Shown in pieces: positions 53,605-62,502 of a DNA stretch of 64,000 bases. The stretch comes from Lysobacterales bacterium (GTDB lineage Bacteria > Pseudomonadota > Gammaproteobacteria > Xanthomonadales > Xanthomonadaceae). Location of the stretch: contig JADCRD010000001.1 of NCBI GenBank assembly GCA_014946745.1, forward strand, positions 310,001 to 374,000. The letters run 5' to 3'. How positions within the stretch are numbered: position 1 is the first letter of the stretch; every line of letters starts with the position of its first letter. The notes beneath the pieces are model-generated. The model worked only from the letters and a program-made list of their open reading frames with translations, ran no database searches and had not been told where the DNA came from. The position numbers and the translations under genes are program-made.

Positions 53605-54819
53605 TCAAGCGCCGCGGCGAGCCTGCAGCAAGGCCAGCGATAGCGCAATCTGCAGCGGCAGCAGCAGGGCGATCCATTCCAGATGCTGCTGCGGGTAGAC
53701 CTGCACCTGGGCCAGCACCACGCCCGCCACGCTCATCACGGCAAACGCGTGCGCGCCGAAGCGCAGTCGACTCTCGCGTGGGCTGCGGCGCTGCCGCCAG
53801 AGCTGGATGCAGCCAGGCAGGAGCAGCAATGCCAGCGGATTGAACAGCAGCAGATTGCGGTTGGCCCAGGCGGATTCGTGCGCGGTGCCCACCCACAGCA
53901 GCATCAGGCCAAGGCCCACCACGCCCGTCAGACCCCAGATCGCGAGCAGCACCGCCCCGCCGTGTCGGCCACGCGCGGCGCGGGCCAGCGGCAGGGCCAG
54001 CACCACACCGAGCGCCAGTGCCAGCCATAGCCAGCGCGGCGGGTCGACAGGCGTGGTCGGTCCGCGGTGCGGCAGCAGCTCGCGTTCGGCGATGACCAGC
54101 GGCTCGCCGCCGGCTGTCCGCACGTCGCGCAGGGCTTCGGCGAGACGCGCGGGGATGAAACTCTGTTCCCAGATCGATAGCGGGCGATCCGCGTAGGGGC
54201 CGAGGCCGAGGTGCATGCCGAGATGCAGCCATGGAATGTCGGCGCCGTGCCGCAGGGCCTCATGCCGATAGGTAATGCCCATGGAGCGCCCATCGAGCTG
54301 GCGCTTCAGCGCGCCGCCGAGCGCGTCATCGAGCGCGTCGCGTACCTTCGTTGAACAGTTCGAGACGAAGTAGTCGTAGCGGTATTCGGCGTTCTCGGGC
54401 CGCACGTGCTCGGCCAGCGCGGCGGCAAGCGCCTCGGCCTGCGCGGGCTCCAGCCGCAGCCACTGCAGGCGCGCGCCGCGGCCCTCGTTGGCATAGCCGC
54501 CCAGGTCGCTGGACATGGGCAGGGCGACGGCCAGGTAGCGCATGTCCCCGCGCAGAAAGCGGGCCAGGAAGCCCGGCTGCTCGAAGTCGAAGTAGCCGAA
54601 GTTGTAGAACACCGGCTCGCGGCCGTCGCCGTGATCGATCAGCAGGGCGTTGTGGCCGAAGCGGGCCCAGTAGGCCTCGCCCGGATCCATGGTGACCAGA
54701 CCGACCGCCGGCGCGGCCTGAAGCGGTGGCGCCAGCAGACTGATCAGGACAAGTAGGGCAGCGGCTGCGAAAGAGGCGCGCGAGGCCGACCCGCGCCGGC
54801 GAAGAGCATCAGACGGCAT
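53605..54819 (-). CDS. DUF4105 membrane protein
   Basis: A 404-residue protein with a signal anchor or peptide (about 12-35), a soluble DUF4105 domain (about 40-280) and four or five C-terminal membrane helices. The domain has MDPGEAYWARFGHNALLID, FNFGYFDFEQPGFLARFLRG, and YFVSNCSTKVRDALDDAL with a conserved Cys. DUF4105 proteins are thought to be periplasmic or membrane hydrolases of NlpC/P60-like type, but this is unproven. ATG 54819 overlaps the corC stop by 11 bases, indicating an operon. Confidence 0.85.
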   Translation of the reverse strand: MPSDALRRRGSASRASFAAAALLVLISLLAPPLQAAPAVGLVTMDPGEAYWARFGHNALLIDHGDGREPVFYNFGYFDFEQPGFLARFLRGDMRYLAVALPMSSDLGGYANEGRGARLQWLRLEPAQAEALAAALAEHVRPENAEYRYDYFVSNCSTKVRDALDDALGGALKRQLDGRSMGITYRHEALRHGADIPWLHLGMHLGLGPYADRPLSIWEQSFIPARLAEALRDVRTAGGEPLVIAERELLPHRGPTTPVDPPRWLWLALALGVVLALPLARAARGRHGGAVLLAIWGLTGVVGLGLMLLWVGTAHESAWANRNLLLFNPLALLLLPGCIQLWRQRRSPRESRLRFGAHAFAVMSVAGVVLAQVQVYPQQHLEWIALLLPLQIALSLALLQARRGA

Positions 54820-55660
54820 CGGCCATCCGCAGTTCGAGCGTGTGCAGGCGGCGGCCGTCGGCTTCGAGCACCCGCAGGTGGAAGCCGCCCAGCTCAAGCT
54901 CCTCGCCGATCTCGGGCAGGTGCCCCAGCGCCGCGGTGAACAGACCGCCGATGGTGTCGTACTCCTCGTCGGAGAGTTCGGCGCCAAAGCGCTCGTTGAA
55001 CTCCTCGATCGGCATCAGGGCTTCGATCTCGTAGCGGCCCTGGCCGGTCTGCTCGACGTGCGCGTCCTCGGTGGGCGCATCGTCGTGCTCGTCGTCGATC
55101 TCGCCGACGATCTGCTCCAGCAGGTCCTCGATGGTGACAAGGCCGGCCACGCCGCCGAACTCGTCAACCACGATGGCCATGTGATTGCGCGACTGCCGGA
55201 ATTCGCGCAGCAGCACGTTGAGGCGCTTGGATTCAGGGATCAACACGGCCGGGCGCAGCAGGTCCTGCAGCGCTGGCGACTGGCCGCTGGCGCACCCGCG
55301 CAGCAGATCCTTGGCCAGGAGGATGCCGAGAATCTCGTCCTTGTCCTCGCCGTGCACCGGAAAGCGCGAATGGCCACTTTCGACGACCGTCTGCAGCACC
55401 TCGGCCGGGCTGGCGTCGATGGCGATGGCCACCATCTGACCGCGCGGCACCATCACGTCGCCCACCTGCAGGTCGGAGACCGCGATTGCGCCCTCGATCA
55501 TCGCCAGGCTGTCGGCGGTGAGGAGTCCGGCGGCCTGGGCGGAGCGCAGCTCCTCCAGCAGGTCTTCGCGGCTGCGTGGCTCGCCCGTCAGGGCCTGGGT
55601 CAATCGACCAAACCAGGACCGGCTGGACGAGCCGGTGGTACTACTCGGATCTTCGGACAT
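54809..55660 (-). CDS. corC: CorC/HlyC-type CBS-domain protein
   Basis: A 283-residue cytoplasmic protein. Two CBS domains (about 65-190) begin [16 protein letters not shown] and contain [23 protein letters not shown] and [23 protein letters not shown]. The CorC_HlyC transporter-associated domain follows (about 200-280). Homologues (YbeX/CorC) are implicated in Mg/Co efflux and ribosome homeostasis. In many genomes it accompanies ybeY/lnt; here it is coupled to DUF4105 instead. ATG 55660 is the only reasonable start; its ribosome site is weak. Confidence 0.9.
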   Translation of the reverse strand: MSEDPSSTTGSSSRSWFGRLTQALTGEPRSREDLLEELRSAQAAGLLTADSLAMIEGAIAVSDLQVGDVMVPRGQMVAIAIDASPAEVLQTVVESGHSRFPVHGEDKDEILGILLAKDLLRGCASGQSPALQDLLRPAVLIPESKRLNVLLREFRQSRNHMAIVVDEFGGVAGLVTIEDLLEQIVGEIDDEHDDAPTEDAHVEQTGQGRYEIEALMPIEEFNERFGAELSDEEYDTIGGLFTAALGHLPEIGEELELGGFHLRVLEADGRRLHTLELRMADAV

Positions 55661-55794
55661 TGCGCTGGGAACATCGCCCGCGGGGGGCACCGGGCGCGAG
55701 TGTATCCCAAGACTGTGAAGGGCTTCCCGCGGTAGCGCATGCACGGAACAGTCTGTGAAGGCACAATGAAGAACACTCTGCGCTCGGGGGAGCC

Positions 55795-58227
55795 ATGAAG
55801 CAAAACGTGCTCGCTGCATCCTGTCTGCTGGCTTTGGGACTGTCGTGTATTCGACTGGCATCCGCGCACGAGCCAGGCCCGGATCCCTCCAAAGCCGGAG
55901 CGAGCACACTTGAAGTGCTGCGCGTCGAGACCCGCGATGAGAACGTCATTCGCGCTCTCGCCCTGGAGCACGGTCACCTGATCGTCAATCGCGACAAGGG
56001 CGTGGTGATGTTCGATGCGCCGGAAGGCGGGCGCATCCCGCTGCTGGCCAAGGGCCTCAAGGTCTCGGTCGATCCCGTGCTGAGCGAGGCCTTGAACGAG
56101 TCGCAGGCGATCCTGCGCGCCAAGGGCATCAACGGCTATGCCTGCTATCGGACAGTGGCTGAGACCAATGCGCGCATCGATGCGCTGGTCGCCCAGCATC
56201 CGCAGCTGGCCAGCGTGATCGATATCGGCCCCAGCTGGGAGGCCCAGGCCGGTATCGCCGGTGGCGGCGAACGCCTGCGCGTACTCAAGCTCGGCAACGC
56301 GCAGCAGCCCGGCCCCAAGCCCGCCCTGTTCGCGATGACCGCTGTGCATGCGCGCGAATACACCACCGCCGAACTCGGCCTGCGCTTCGCCGAGCGGCTG
56401 CTCACCGGCTATGGCAACGATGCGGACGCCACCTGGCTGCTCGACCATCACGAAGTGCACCTGCTGGTGCAGGCCAACCCGGACGGCCGCAAGCGTGCGG
56501 AAACCGGGCTGTCGTGGCGCAAGAACACCAACCAGGGCTACTGCGGTGCGACCAGCAACTCGCGCGGCGCCGACTTGAACCGCAACTTCCCGTTTTCCTG
56601 GGGCACGGTCGCCGGCGGCTCCAGCCCCACCCCGTGCAACGACACGTACCGTGGCCCTTCGCCGGCGTCCGAGCCCGAGACCCAGGCCATCGTCCGCCAC
56701 GTGCGCGGCCTGTTTCCCGACCGCCGCGGCGACGGCCGCAACGATGCGGCACCCGACGACACCCAGGGCCTGTTCCTCGACATCCACAGCTATTCGCAGC
56801 TGGTCCTGTGGCCTTGGGGCACGACCACGCAGGCGGCACCGAACAATGCTTCGCTGGTGGCGCTGGGTCGGCGCTTCGCCTGGTTCAACGGCTACACCCC
56901 GCAGCAGTCGGTGGGCTTGTATCCCACCGATGGCACCACCGACGATTTCGCCTACGGCGAACTGGGCGTGCCGGCCTACACTTTCGAACTGGGCACGGCC
57001 TTCTTCCAGGATTGCGCCAGCTTCGAGAGCCGGATTGCCCCGGACAATCTGCAGGCGCTGATGTATGCCGCCAAGGTCGTGCGCGAGCCCTACCGGCTGC
57101 CCTTCGGCCCCGAGGCGCGCGCGCTGCAGGTCGAGCCCGACTTGCCCGTGGTCGGCGAAACGGTGCAGCTCAGCGCCGTGATCGATGACAGCCGCAGCAG
57201 CACCACCGGCGGCAGCGTGCCGGTGCAGGCGATTGCCGCCGCGCGCGCTTACGTCGGTACGCCGCCCTGGCAGGGCGGGGCGCAGGCTCTTGCGCTGCAG
57301 GCGAGTGACGGCGCCTTCAATGCGAACGTCGAATCCGTCGGCGCCGCACTGCCCACAGCAAGCGTGGGCCGGCAACTGGTGTATGTGCAGGGCGAGGACG
57401 CGAGCGGCGCGCGCGGCCCAGTCGCTGCGGCGTTTGTCGATGTGCGTGCGGCCGAGCAGGTGGCCCAGCTGGCTGGACGGGTCAGCCGGGTCGCGAATGG
57501 CGCTGCGGTGGTCGGCGCCAGGGTGCGGGTCGGCGGCTTCTCGGCCATGGCCGATGCCGCCGGCCAGTACGCGAGGCGGGTGCCTGCGGAGGCCAGCGTC
57601 ATCGAGGTCGAGGCCGCCGGCTATGAGCCGCTGCGCGTCGAGGGCGTCAGCCTGCAGCCGGCTGCGCTGAATACGCGCGATCTGCAGCTGTATGCCTACT
57701 GTCCGCTGCTGTCGACAGACGCCGAGCAAGGCGCCCAGGGCTGGACGGCCACGCGCCCAAGCGGCGGCACGCCGCTTTGGTCCATCGTCGAGACCTCGCC
57801 GGCGGGTGGCAGCCGGGCCTGGCACGACAGCGCCACGGGCGTCTACGCCAACAGCCTCGACACCCAGCTGCTGTCGCCGGTGGTGAATCTGCAGGGCTAC
57901 ACCGGCCTGCGTCTTCGCCTGCGCAGCTTCTGCGACACCGAGTCTGGCTACGACTTCGGCACGATCCAGGTGCGTGCGTCGGCGTCAGGCGAGTGGTCGA
58001 CGGTCTACAGCTGCAGCGGCGATCCGGCCTGGCGGAGCCTCGATATTCCCCTTCCCCAGTTGGAAGGTGCGGCGCAGGCGCAGATCCGCTTCCGCCTGAC
58101 CAGCGACAGCAGCGCGCAGGACGACGGCTGGTACGTCGACGATCTCGTGCTGGAAGGTGGCGGACCCAGCTGCCGCGCGCAGCAGCAGCCGGTCGGCCTG
58201 TTTACTGATGGCTTCGAGCTGCAGTAG
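55795..58227 (+). CDS. secreted M14 zinc carboxypeptidase with C-terminal GFE motif
   Basis: An 810-residue exported protease with a signal peptide (residues 1-24). The peptidase domain (about 115-445) has zinc ligands His185 and Glu188 (HAREY) and His331 (DIHSY), NPDGRKRAE and SRGADLNRNF for substrate binding, and the catalytic Glu398 (YTFELG). Residues 450-640 are beta-rich, with a carboxypeptidase-regulatory-like stretch (AGRVSRVANGAAVVGARVRV). Residues 645-790 resemble a MAM/jelly-roll domain. It ends VGLFTDGFELQ. It probably digests proteins outside the cell. It is divergent from corC. Confidence 0.93.
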   Translation: MKQNVLAASCLLALGLSCIRLASAHEPGPDPSKAGASTLEVLRVETRDENVIRALALEHGHLIVNRDKGVVMFDAPEGGRIPLLAKGLKVSVDPVLSEALNESQAILRAKGINGYACYRTVAETNARIDALVAQHPQLASVIDIGPSWEAQAGIAGGGERLRVLKLGNAQQPGPKPALFAMTAVHAREYTTAELGLRFAERLLTGYGNDADATWLLDHHEVHLLVQANPDGRKRAETGLSWRKNTNQGYCGATSNSRGADLNRNFPFSWGTVAGGSSPTPCNDTYRGPSPASEPETQAIVRHVRGLFPDRRGDGRNDAAPDDTQGLFLDIHSYSQLVLWPWGTTTQAAPNNASLVALGRRFAWFNGYTPQQSVGLYPTDGTTDDFAYGELGVPAYTFELGTAFFQDCASFESRIAPDNLQALMYAAKVVREPYRLPFGPEARALQVEPDLPVVGETVQLSAVIDDSRSSTTGGSVPVQAIAAARAYVGTPPWQGGAQALALQASDGAFNANVESVGAALPTASVGRQLVYVQGEDASGARGPVAAAFVDVRAAEQVAQLAGRVSRVANGAAVVGARVRVGGFSAMADAAGQYARRVPAEASVIEVEAAGYEPLRVEGVSLQPAALNTRDLQLYAYCPLLSTDAEQGAQGWTATRPSGGTPLWSIVETSPAGGSRAWHDSATGVYANSLDTQLLSPVVNLQGYTGLRLRLRSFCDTESGYDFGTIQVRASASGEWSTVYSCSGDPAWRSLDIPLPQLEGAAQAQIRFRLTSDSSAQDDGWYVDDLVLEGGGPSCRAQQQPVGLFTDGFELQ

Positions 58228-58234
58228 CGCGCAC

Positions 58235-58255
58235 GCGCCGCGCGAGGCGCGGCGC
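58235..58255. terminator. bidirectional hairpin between M14 peptidase and HutD genes
   Basis: A perfect 9-bp GC stem (58235-58243 with 58247-58255) with a GAG loop, between the two converging stops. It has no T-tract. Confidence 0.6.
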
Positions 58256-58260
58256 CGGCT

Positions 58261-58845
58261 TCAATCCGGTGAGGGCGCGTCGCTGGCGCGCACCTGCACC
58301 AGCACCAGTTCGCCGCCACCTTCCAGCAGCACGCGACCGCCCTCGCCGAACAGCAGGGCGCTGTCGCCCTGGGCGAGGTCGACGCTGAGCGCGGCTTCTC
58401 GCACCCGCGCCTGGCCGCCGGCCAAGTGCAGCAGCCAGCGTTCGCCGGCGCGCGGAAAGAACAGCATGCTGCCCAGCAGCGGGCGGGCGAGCAGTCGCGC
58501 CTGCACGGCCTCCGGGCGGAACATCAGGTTGATGACCTCGCAGGGCCCCTCGACGCATTCGGCGCGGGTGTCGGCGGCGCCGTCGAAACGGCAGAGCGCG
58601 TAGGGCGATTCCAGGCACGCCGGCTCCAGACCTTCGGCAAACACCCGCAGCCCGCCGCCGCGCTGGTACATCAGCTCGCGGCGATAGCCCGGAAAGCTTG
58701 AGAACGGTCCATCCGCCTCGATCCGCGCCAGCGAGAACCGCCAGTCCGGCGCCTCGCCCTCGCGCCAGACCTCACGTGTGCTGCCGCCGCCGTTGCGCCA
58801 GGTCTGGCGTTCGTAGCGATGGGCGGGCAGGGCGATCAGCGGCAT
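58261..58845 (-). CDS. HutD/Ves-family protein
   Basis: A 194-residue cupin-like protein. RYERQTWRNGGGSTREVW at the start, FSLARIEADGPFSSFPGYRRELM, and DGAADTRAECVEGPCEVINLMF match the HutD/Ves family (PF05962). HutD was proposed as a governor of histidine use in Pseudomonas; Ves is cold-induced in E. coli. No hut genes are present, so a general metabolic or stress role is as likely. ATG 58845 begins the conserved region; the frame is open upstream into the comEA spacer. Confidence 0.85.
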   Translation of the reverse strand: MPLIALPAHRYERQTWRNGGGSTREVWREGEAPDWRFSLARIEADGPFSSFPGYRRELMYQRGGGLRVFAEGLEPACLESPYALCRFDGAADTRAECVEGPCEVINLMFRPEAVQARLLARPLLGSMLFFPRAGERWLLHLAGGQARVREAALSVDLAQGDSALLFGEGGRVLLEGGGELVLVQVRASDAPSPD

Positions 58846-58917
58846 GAGTCGGTTCCGGGGGGCTCGCGGATGAAGTGTAGCCAGAGCGTCGCGGCTGTCC
58901 GCGAAAGCCTTGCACAG

Positions 58918-58945
58918 CGAAAGGCCCCGGCGAGCCGGGGCCTTT
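58918..58945. terminator. hairpin downstream of comEA
   Basis: A 12-bp perfect stem (58918-58929 with 58934-58945) with a CGAG loop. T-rich sequence lies on both sides (CTTTCTCCTT on plus), and it closes the leftward comEA transcript. Two further hairpins lie between it and comEA (about 58963-58990 and 58993-59020). Confidence 0.75.
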
Positions 58946-59064
58946 CTCCTTCCCTTGGAAGTCCCCGCCGCGCATGCCTTCGCGGCGGGCTCCCCCGGGC
59001 GGACACCTCCCTGTGTCCACCCGGCGTTCTGCGCTGCCGGCATCCACGCCGGGTCGCGGGGCCT

Positions 59065-59364
59065 TCAGCGCGCGGGGGCCGGTGCCGCCGGAGCGGCACT
59101 GACGATGATCTTGTCGCGGTTCTTCTCGACGGTTGCGAGGCCAATGCCGCGCACTTCGGCCAGCTGGTCGGCGCTGCGGAAGGGGCCGTTCTCGGTGCGG
59201 TAGGCAACGATGGCCTCGGCCTTGGCGGGGCCCACGCCGTTCAGCGTGGCGGCAAGGGTGGCGGCATCGGCGGTGTTGATGTTGACCTTGTCGGCGGCAA
59301 AGGCCGAGGCGGCCATCAGCAGGGACAGGAACAGGGCGGCAAACAGGCTGGACAGACGATTCAT
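59065..59364 (-). CDS. ComEA-like helix-hairpin-helix protein
   Basis: A 99-residue exported protein. A signal peptide (about 1-23, ending SAFA) is followed by a ComEA-type HhH DNA-binding domain: DKVNINTADAATLAATLNGVG, then KAEAIVAYRTENGPF and LAEVRGIGLATVEKNRDKI. The tail is Ala/Pro-rich. Such proteins bind incoming DNA in the periplasm during natural transformation, together with type IV pili. The small size is typical of gammaproteobacteria. Confidence 0.9.
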   Translation of the reverse strand: MNRLSSLFAALFLSLLMAASAFAADKVNINTADAATLAATLNGVGPAKAEAIVAYRTENGPFRSADQLAEVRGIGLATVEKNRDKIIVSAAPAAPAPAR

Positions 59365-59632
59365 GGCTTCATCCTCATGGGTTAAGGCGTCTCGGAATCC
59401 CCGGCCAAGCCCCGGGGCGGCCCGGCGTATCGGCCGGTGGAAACAGTCTCCGCATCCGCCCGCGGCGGCGGTATCGGTGCACTGCGCTCGCGCAGCTGCG
59501 ACATCGCGCGAGCGGAGGGTCGGAGTTTTCCTACCCCGCTCGGCCGGCTGCTCCCACTGCGGCTAAACTGCGGGGCCCCGCGGCTGGCCCTGCGCACGGC
59601 CCGCGACACGCCTTTCGATTCGAGGACACGCC

Positions 59633-61120
59633 ATGGATCCGCAGCAGGTCGAGCGCTTCGTCAACGAACTCTGGGACGACGAAATCGTCGGCCAGCTGGT
59701 CGAGTACATCCGCATCCCCAACAAGTCGCCGATGTTCGACGCCGACTGGGTCAAGCACGGCTACATGGAGGACGCGGTCACCCTGATGGAGGCCTGGGCG
59801 CGCCGGCAGCCGGTGCGCGGCATGCAGATCGAGGTGGTGCGCCTACCCGGCCGCACTCCCCTCATCTTCATCGAGATCGAAGGCAGCGATGCCAACAACC
59901 CCGACACCGTGCTGCTCTACGGCCACCTCGACAAGCAGCCCGAGATGACCGGCTGGGCCGACGATCTCGGCCCGTGGAAGCCGGTGATCAAGGGCGACAA
60001 GCTGTTCGGTCGCGGCGGCGCCGACGATGGCTACGCCCTGTTCGGTTCACTGGCCGCGATCATGGCCCTGCAGCAGCAGGGCCGGCCACACGCGCGCTGC
60101 GTGATCCTCATCGAAGCCTGCGAGGAATCCGGCAGCTACGACCTGCCGCACTACGTCGACCATCTCGCTGCACGCATCGGCAAGCCCTCGCTGGTGGTCT
60201 GCTTGGACTCCGGCTGCGGCAACTACGAGCAGCTGTGGTGCACCACCTCGCTGCGCGGTCTTGCGGGCGGCAACCTCAGGGTCAGCGTGCTGGAGGAAGG
60301 CGTGCACTCGGGCGATGCCTCGGGCGTGGTGCCGTCCAGCTTCCGCATCCTGCGCCAGCTGCTGTCGAGACTCGAGGACGAAGTCAGCGGCCGCATTCGC
60401 GCCGAGGATCTGTTCGTCGAGATCCCGGCCGAGCGCATCGAGCAGGCCAAGCGCGCGGCGAGCGTGCTCGATCGCGAGATCTGGGCCAAGTTTCCCTTCC
60501 TGCCCGGCATGTCGCCGATGCACAGCGAGCTGCACGAGCTGGTGCTCAACCGCACCTGGCGACCGGCGCTGTCGGTCACCGGCGTCGACGGCATGCCGCC
60601 GCTGTCGAATGCCGGCAACGTGCTGCGCCCGCATACCGCAGTGAAGCTGTCGCTGCGCCTGCCGCCCACGCTTGATGGCGAGAAGGCCGGAAAGGTGCTG
60701 CGCAGCCTGCTTCTCGACAGCCCCCCCTACGGTGCACGCGTCGAGTTCGAGCTGGAGAAGAGCAGCACCGGCTGGAACGCGCCCAGCCAGTCGCACTGGC
60801 TGAACCATGCCATCGAGCACGCGTCGCAGGCAGCGTTCGGCAAGCCGGCGATGTACATGGGCGAGGGCGGCACCATCCCCTTCATGGGCATGCTCGGCGA
60901 GAAGTTCCCCGGCGCGCAGTTCATGATCACCGGCGTGCTCGGCCCGCACTCGAACGCGCACGGCCCGAACGAATTCCTGCACATCCCGACCGGCAAGCGG
61001 GTGACCGCGGCGGTGGCGCATGTGATCGCCGAACACTACGAGGCCAGCGCTCGCGGCGAGACCACCCAGGTCGGCGTCGCCTCGGGCGATACCCGCTTCG
61101 GCGACCACGGCTGCTGCTGA
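59633..61120 (+). CDS. M20-family metallopeptidase
   Basis: A 495-residue zinc peptidase without a signal peptide. Metal-site motifs are LLYGHLDKQPEM (His), GRGGADDGYALF (bridging Asp), IEACEESGSYD (Glu pair), VCLDSGCGN and the late ITGVLGPHSNAHGPNEFLH (His). A dimerisation domain lies around 240-370. This is the dipeptidase/CNDP-like branch of M20, which usually removes amino acids from dipeptides. TAAACT at 59564 could be a -10 box. The 268-base spacer before it (59365-59632) holds no gene. Confidence 0.9.
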   Translation: MDPQQVERFVNELWDDEIVGQLVEYIRIPNKSPMFDADWVKHGYMEDAVTLMEAWARRQPVRGMQIEVVRLPGRTPLIFIEIEGSDANNPDTVLLYGHLDKQPEMTGWADDLGPWKPVIKGDKLFGRGGADDGYALFGSLAAIMALQQQGRPHARCVILIEACEESGSYDLPHYVDHLAARIGKPSLVVCLDSGCGNYEQLWCTTSLRGLAGGNLRVSVLEEGVHSGDASGVVPSSFRILRQLLSRLEDEVSGRIRAEDLFVEIPAERIEQAKRAASVLDREIWAKFPFLPGMSPMHSELHELVLNRTWRPALSVTGVDGMPPLSNAGNVLRPHTAVKLSLRLPPTLDGEKAGKVLRSLLLDSPPYGARVEFELEKSSTGWNAPSQSHWLNHAIEHASQAAFGKPAMYMGEGGTIPFMGMLGEKFPGAQFMITGVLGPHSNAHGPNEFLHIPTGKRVTAAVAHVIAEHYEASARGETTQVGVASGDTRFGDHGCC

Positions 61121-61186
61121 TCGAGCGGCCTGACCCCCGCGGGCATCCGCCCCGGGGGGTTCCACCACACGCAGACAAGGTGACGC

Positions 61187-61435
61187 ATGAGCCTCTTGTG
61201 GACGCTGCTGATCGGCTTTTTCATCGGCTTGGTCGCCCGTTTCCTGAAGCCCGGTCCGCAGAAGCTGGGTCTCATCCTGACCACAGTGCTCGGCATCGTC
61301 GGCGCCTTTGTCGGCAGCTTCATCGGTCAGACGCTCGGTCTTTACCAGCCGGGCCAAGCGGCCGGCTTCATCATGTCGGTCATCGGCGCCATCATCGTGC
61401 TCGTCCTCTGGGGCGCGCTCGCCAAGGGAAAGTGA
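61187..61435 (+). CDS. GlsB/YeaQ/YmgE-family membrane protein
   Basis: An 82-residue protein with three hydrophobic helices (LLWTLLIGFFIGLVARFL, LILTTVLGIVGAFVGSFIG, FIMSVIGAIIVLVLWGAL) and the conserved LGIVGAFVG and FIMSVIGAIIVL motifs of the transglycosylase-associated (PF04226) family. Members are stress-induced inner-membrane proteins of unknown mechanism. The following lipoprotein gene starts 6 bases after its stop. Confidence 0.9.
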   Translation: MSLLWTLLIGFFIGLVARFLKPGPQKLGLILTTVLGIVGAFVGSFIGQTLGLYQPGQAAGFIMSVIGAIIVLVLWGALAKGK

Positions 61436-61440
61436 AACCC

Positions 61441-61998
61441 ATGAACAGTCCTCGTTCTCTCGTGATCCTCCCTCTGCTGGCGGCGCTGGCGGCCTGCGGT
61501 GCGTCCGAAGCGCCGCCCGCTCCCAGCCCTGCCGCGCCCGCAGAGGACGCCGCGCCCGCGGCAACTGAAGATGCAGCACCGGCCGCCAAGGCCGAGCAGG
61601 CGGAGGCTCCAGCGCTGGAAGCCGGCAAATCCTGGACCTTGATCGAGGCCTCGGACGACACCCTGAAGAGCGCCGCCGCCGAGGCCGGCATCTTCATCGA
61701 GGTGCAGGACGAGCGCATCGTCGGCTACGGCGGCTGCAACCGCTTCAGCGTGCCGCTGGAGCGCGGCGAGGGCAGCAGCATCAAGCTCGCCGCCGTGGTC
61801 GCCAGCAAGCGCGCCTGCGCCTCGGACGCGCTGAACGCCGCCGAGCAGACCTTCCTGCAGACCCTGGGCGCGGCGCAAAGCTTCGAAGTGCGCGATGAGG
61901 GCCTGTATCTGCGCACCTCGGACGGCGCCGAGCTCAAGTTCAGCGCGGGCCGCCCGGGCGGCAGCGAGGAGGACGTCTCCGAGGCCAAGGGCGCATGA
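61441..61998 (+). CDS. META-domain lipoprotein (HslJ-like)
   Basis: A 185-residue lipoprotein with lipobox LAAC (Cys19), a 40-residue Ala/Pro/Glu-rich linker, and a META domain (about 60-165) with GYGGCNRFSVPLE, the S-K-R-A-C-A segment and AEQTFLQTLGAAQSFEVR. META/HslJ proteins are linked to heat-shock and novobiocin response. The stop overlaps the SET gene start as ATGA, so the two are translationally coupled. Its anchoring is in the outer or inner membrane. Confidence 0.88.
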   Translation: MNSPRSLVILPLLAALAACGASEAPPAPSPAAPAEDAAPAATEDAAPAAKAEQAEAPALEAGKSWTLIEASDDTLKSAAAEAGIFIEVQDERIVGYGGCNRFSVPLERGEGSSIKLAAVVASKRACASDALNAAEQTFLQTLGAAQSFEVRDEGLYLRTSDGAELKFSAGRPGGSEEDVSEAKGA

Positions 61999-62462
61999 GT
62001 CGCCGCATCCAGCAGCGTCGCTCGCGCATCCATGGCAACGGCGTGTTCGCGGCGGCCGACCTTCCGGCCGGCACGCGGCTGGTCGAGTACAAGGGCCTGC
62101 GCCGCACCCACGAAGACGCCGATGAGCGCTACGGCGACAGCCTCGATACGGGGCACACGTTTCTGTTCACCTTGAACGACGACTACCTGATCGATGCCAA
62201 CGTCGATGGCAACGTCGCGCGCTGGATCAACCACAGCTGCGCGCCAAACTGCCAGGCGGTGCTGGAGGAGGACCCCAAGGGCAATCCTCAGCGCGATCGC
62301 GTGTTCATCGAAAGCCTGCGCGACATCGCCGCCGGCGAAGAGCTGACCTACAACTACGGCATCCGCCTCTCGGTGCCGCACACCGCCAAGCTGAAGAAGC
62401 AGTGGGCCTGCCGCTGCGGTGCGGACGCGTGCACGGGGACGATGCTGCAGCCGAAGGGCTGA
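61995..62462 (+). CDS. SET-domain lysine methyltransferase
   Basis: A 155-residue compact SET protein. SRIHGNGVFAAADLPAGTRL opens the SET fold. WINHSCAPNCQA is the SAM-binding NHSC motif, GEELTYNYG the catalytic Tyr region, and CRCGADACTGTM a post-SET zinc segment (Cys x3). It lacks other domains, so it probably acts on a free protein substrate; none is known here. It is coupled to the META lipoprotein gene. Confidence 0.9.
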   Translation: MSRRIQQRRSRIHGNGVFAAADLPAGTRLVEYKGLRRTHEDADERYGDSLDTGHTFLFTLNDDYLIDANVDGNVARWINHSCAPNCQAVLEEDPKGNPQRDRVFIESLRDIAAGEELTYNYGIRLSVPHTAKLKKQWACRCGADACTGTMLQPKG

Positions 62463-62502
62463 TTCAGGGCAGGCCGTGCGCGCCTTGCTGCGCGCGCTTC
62501 CT

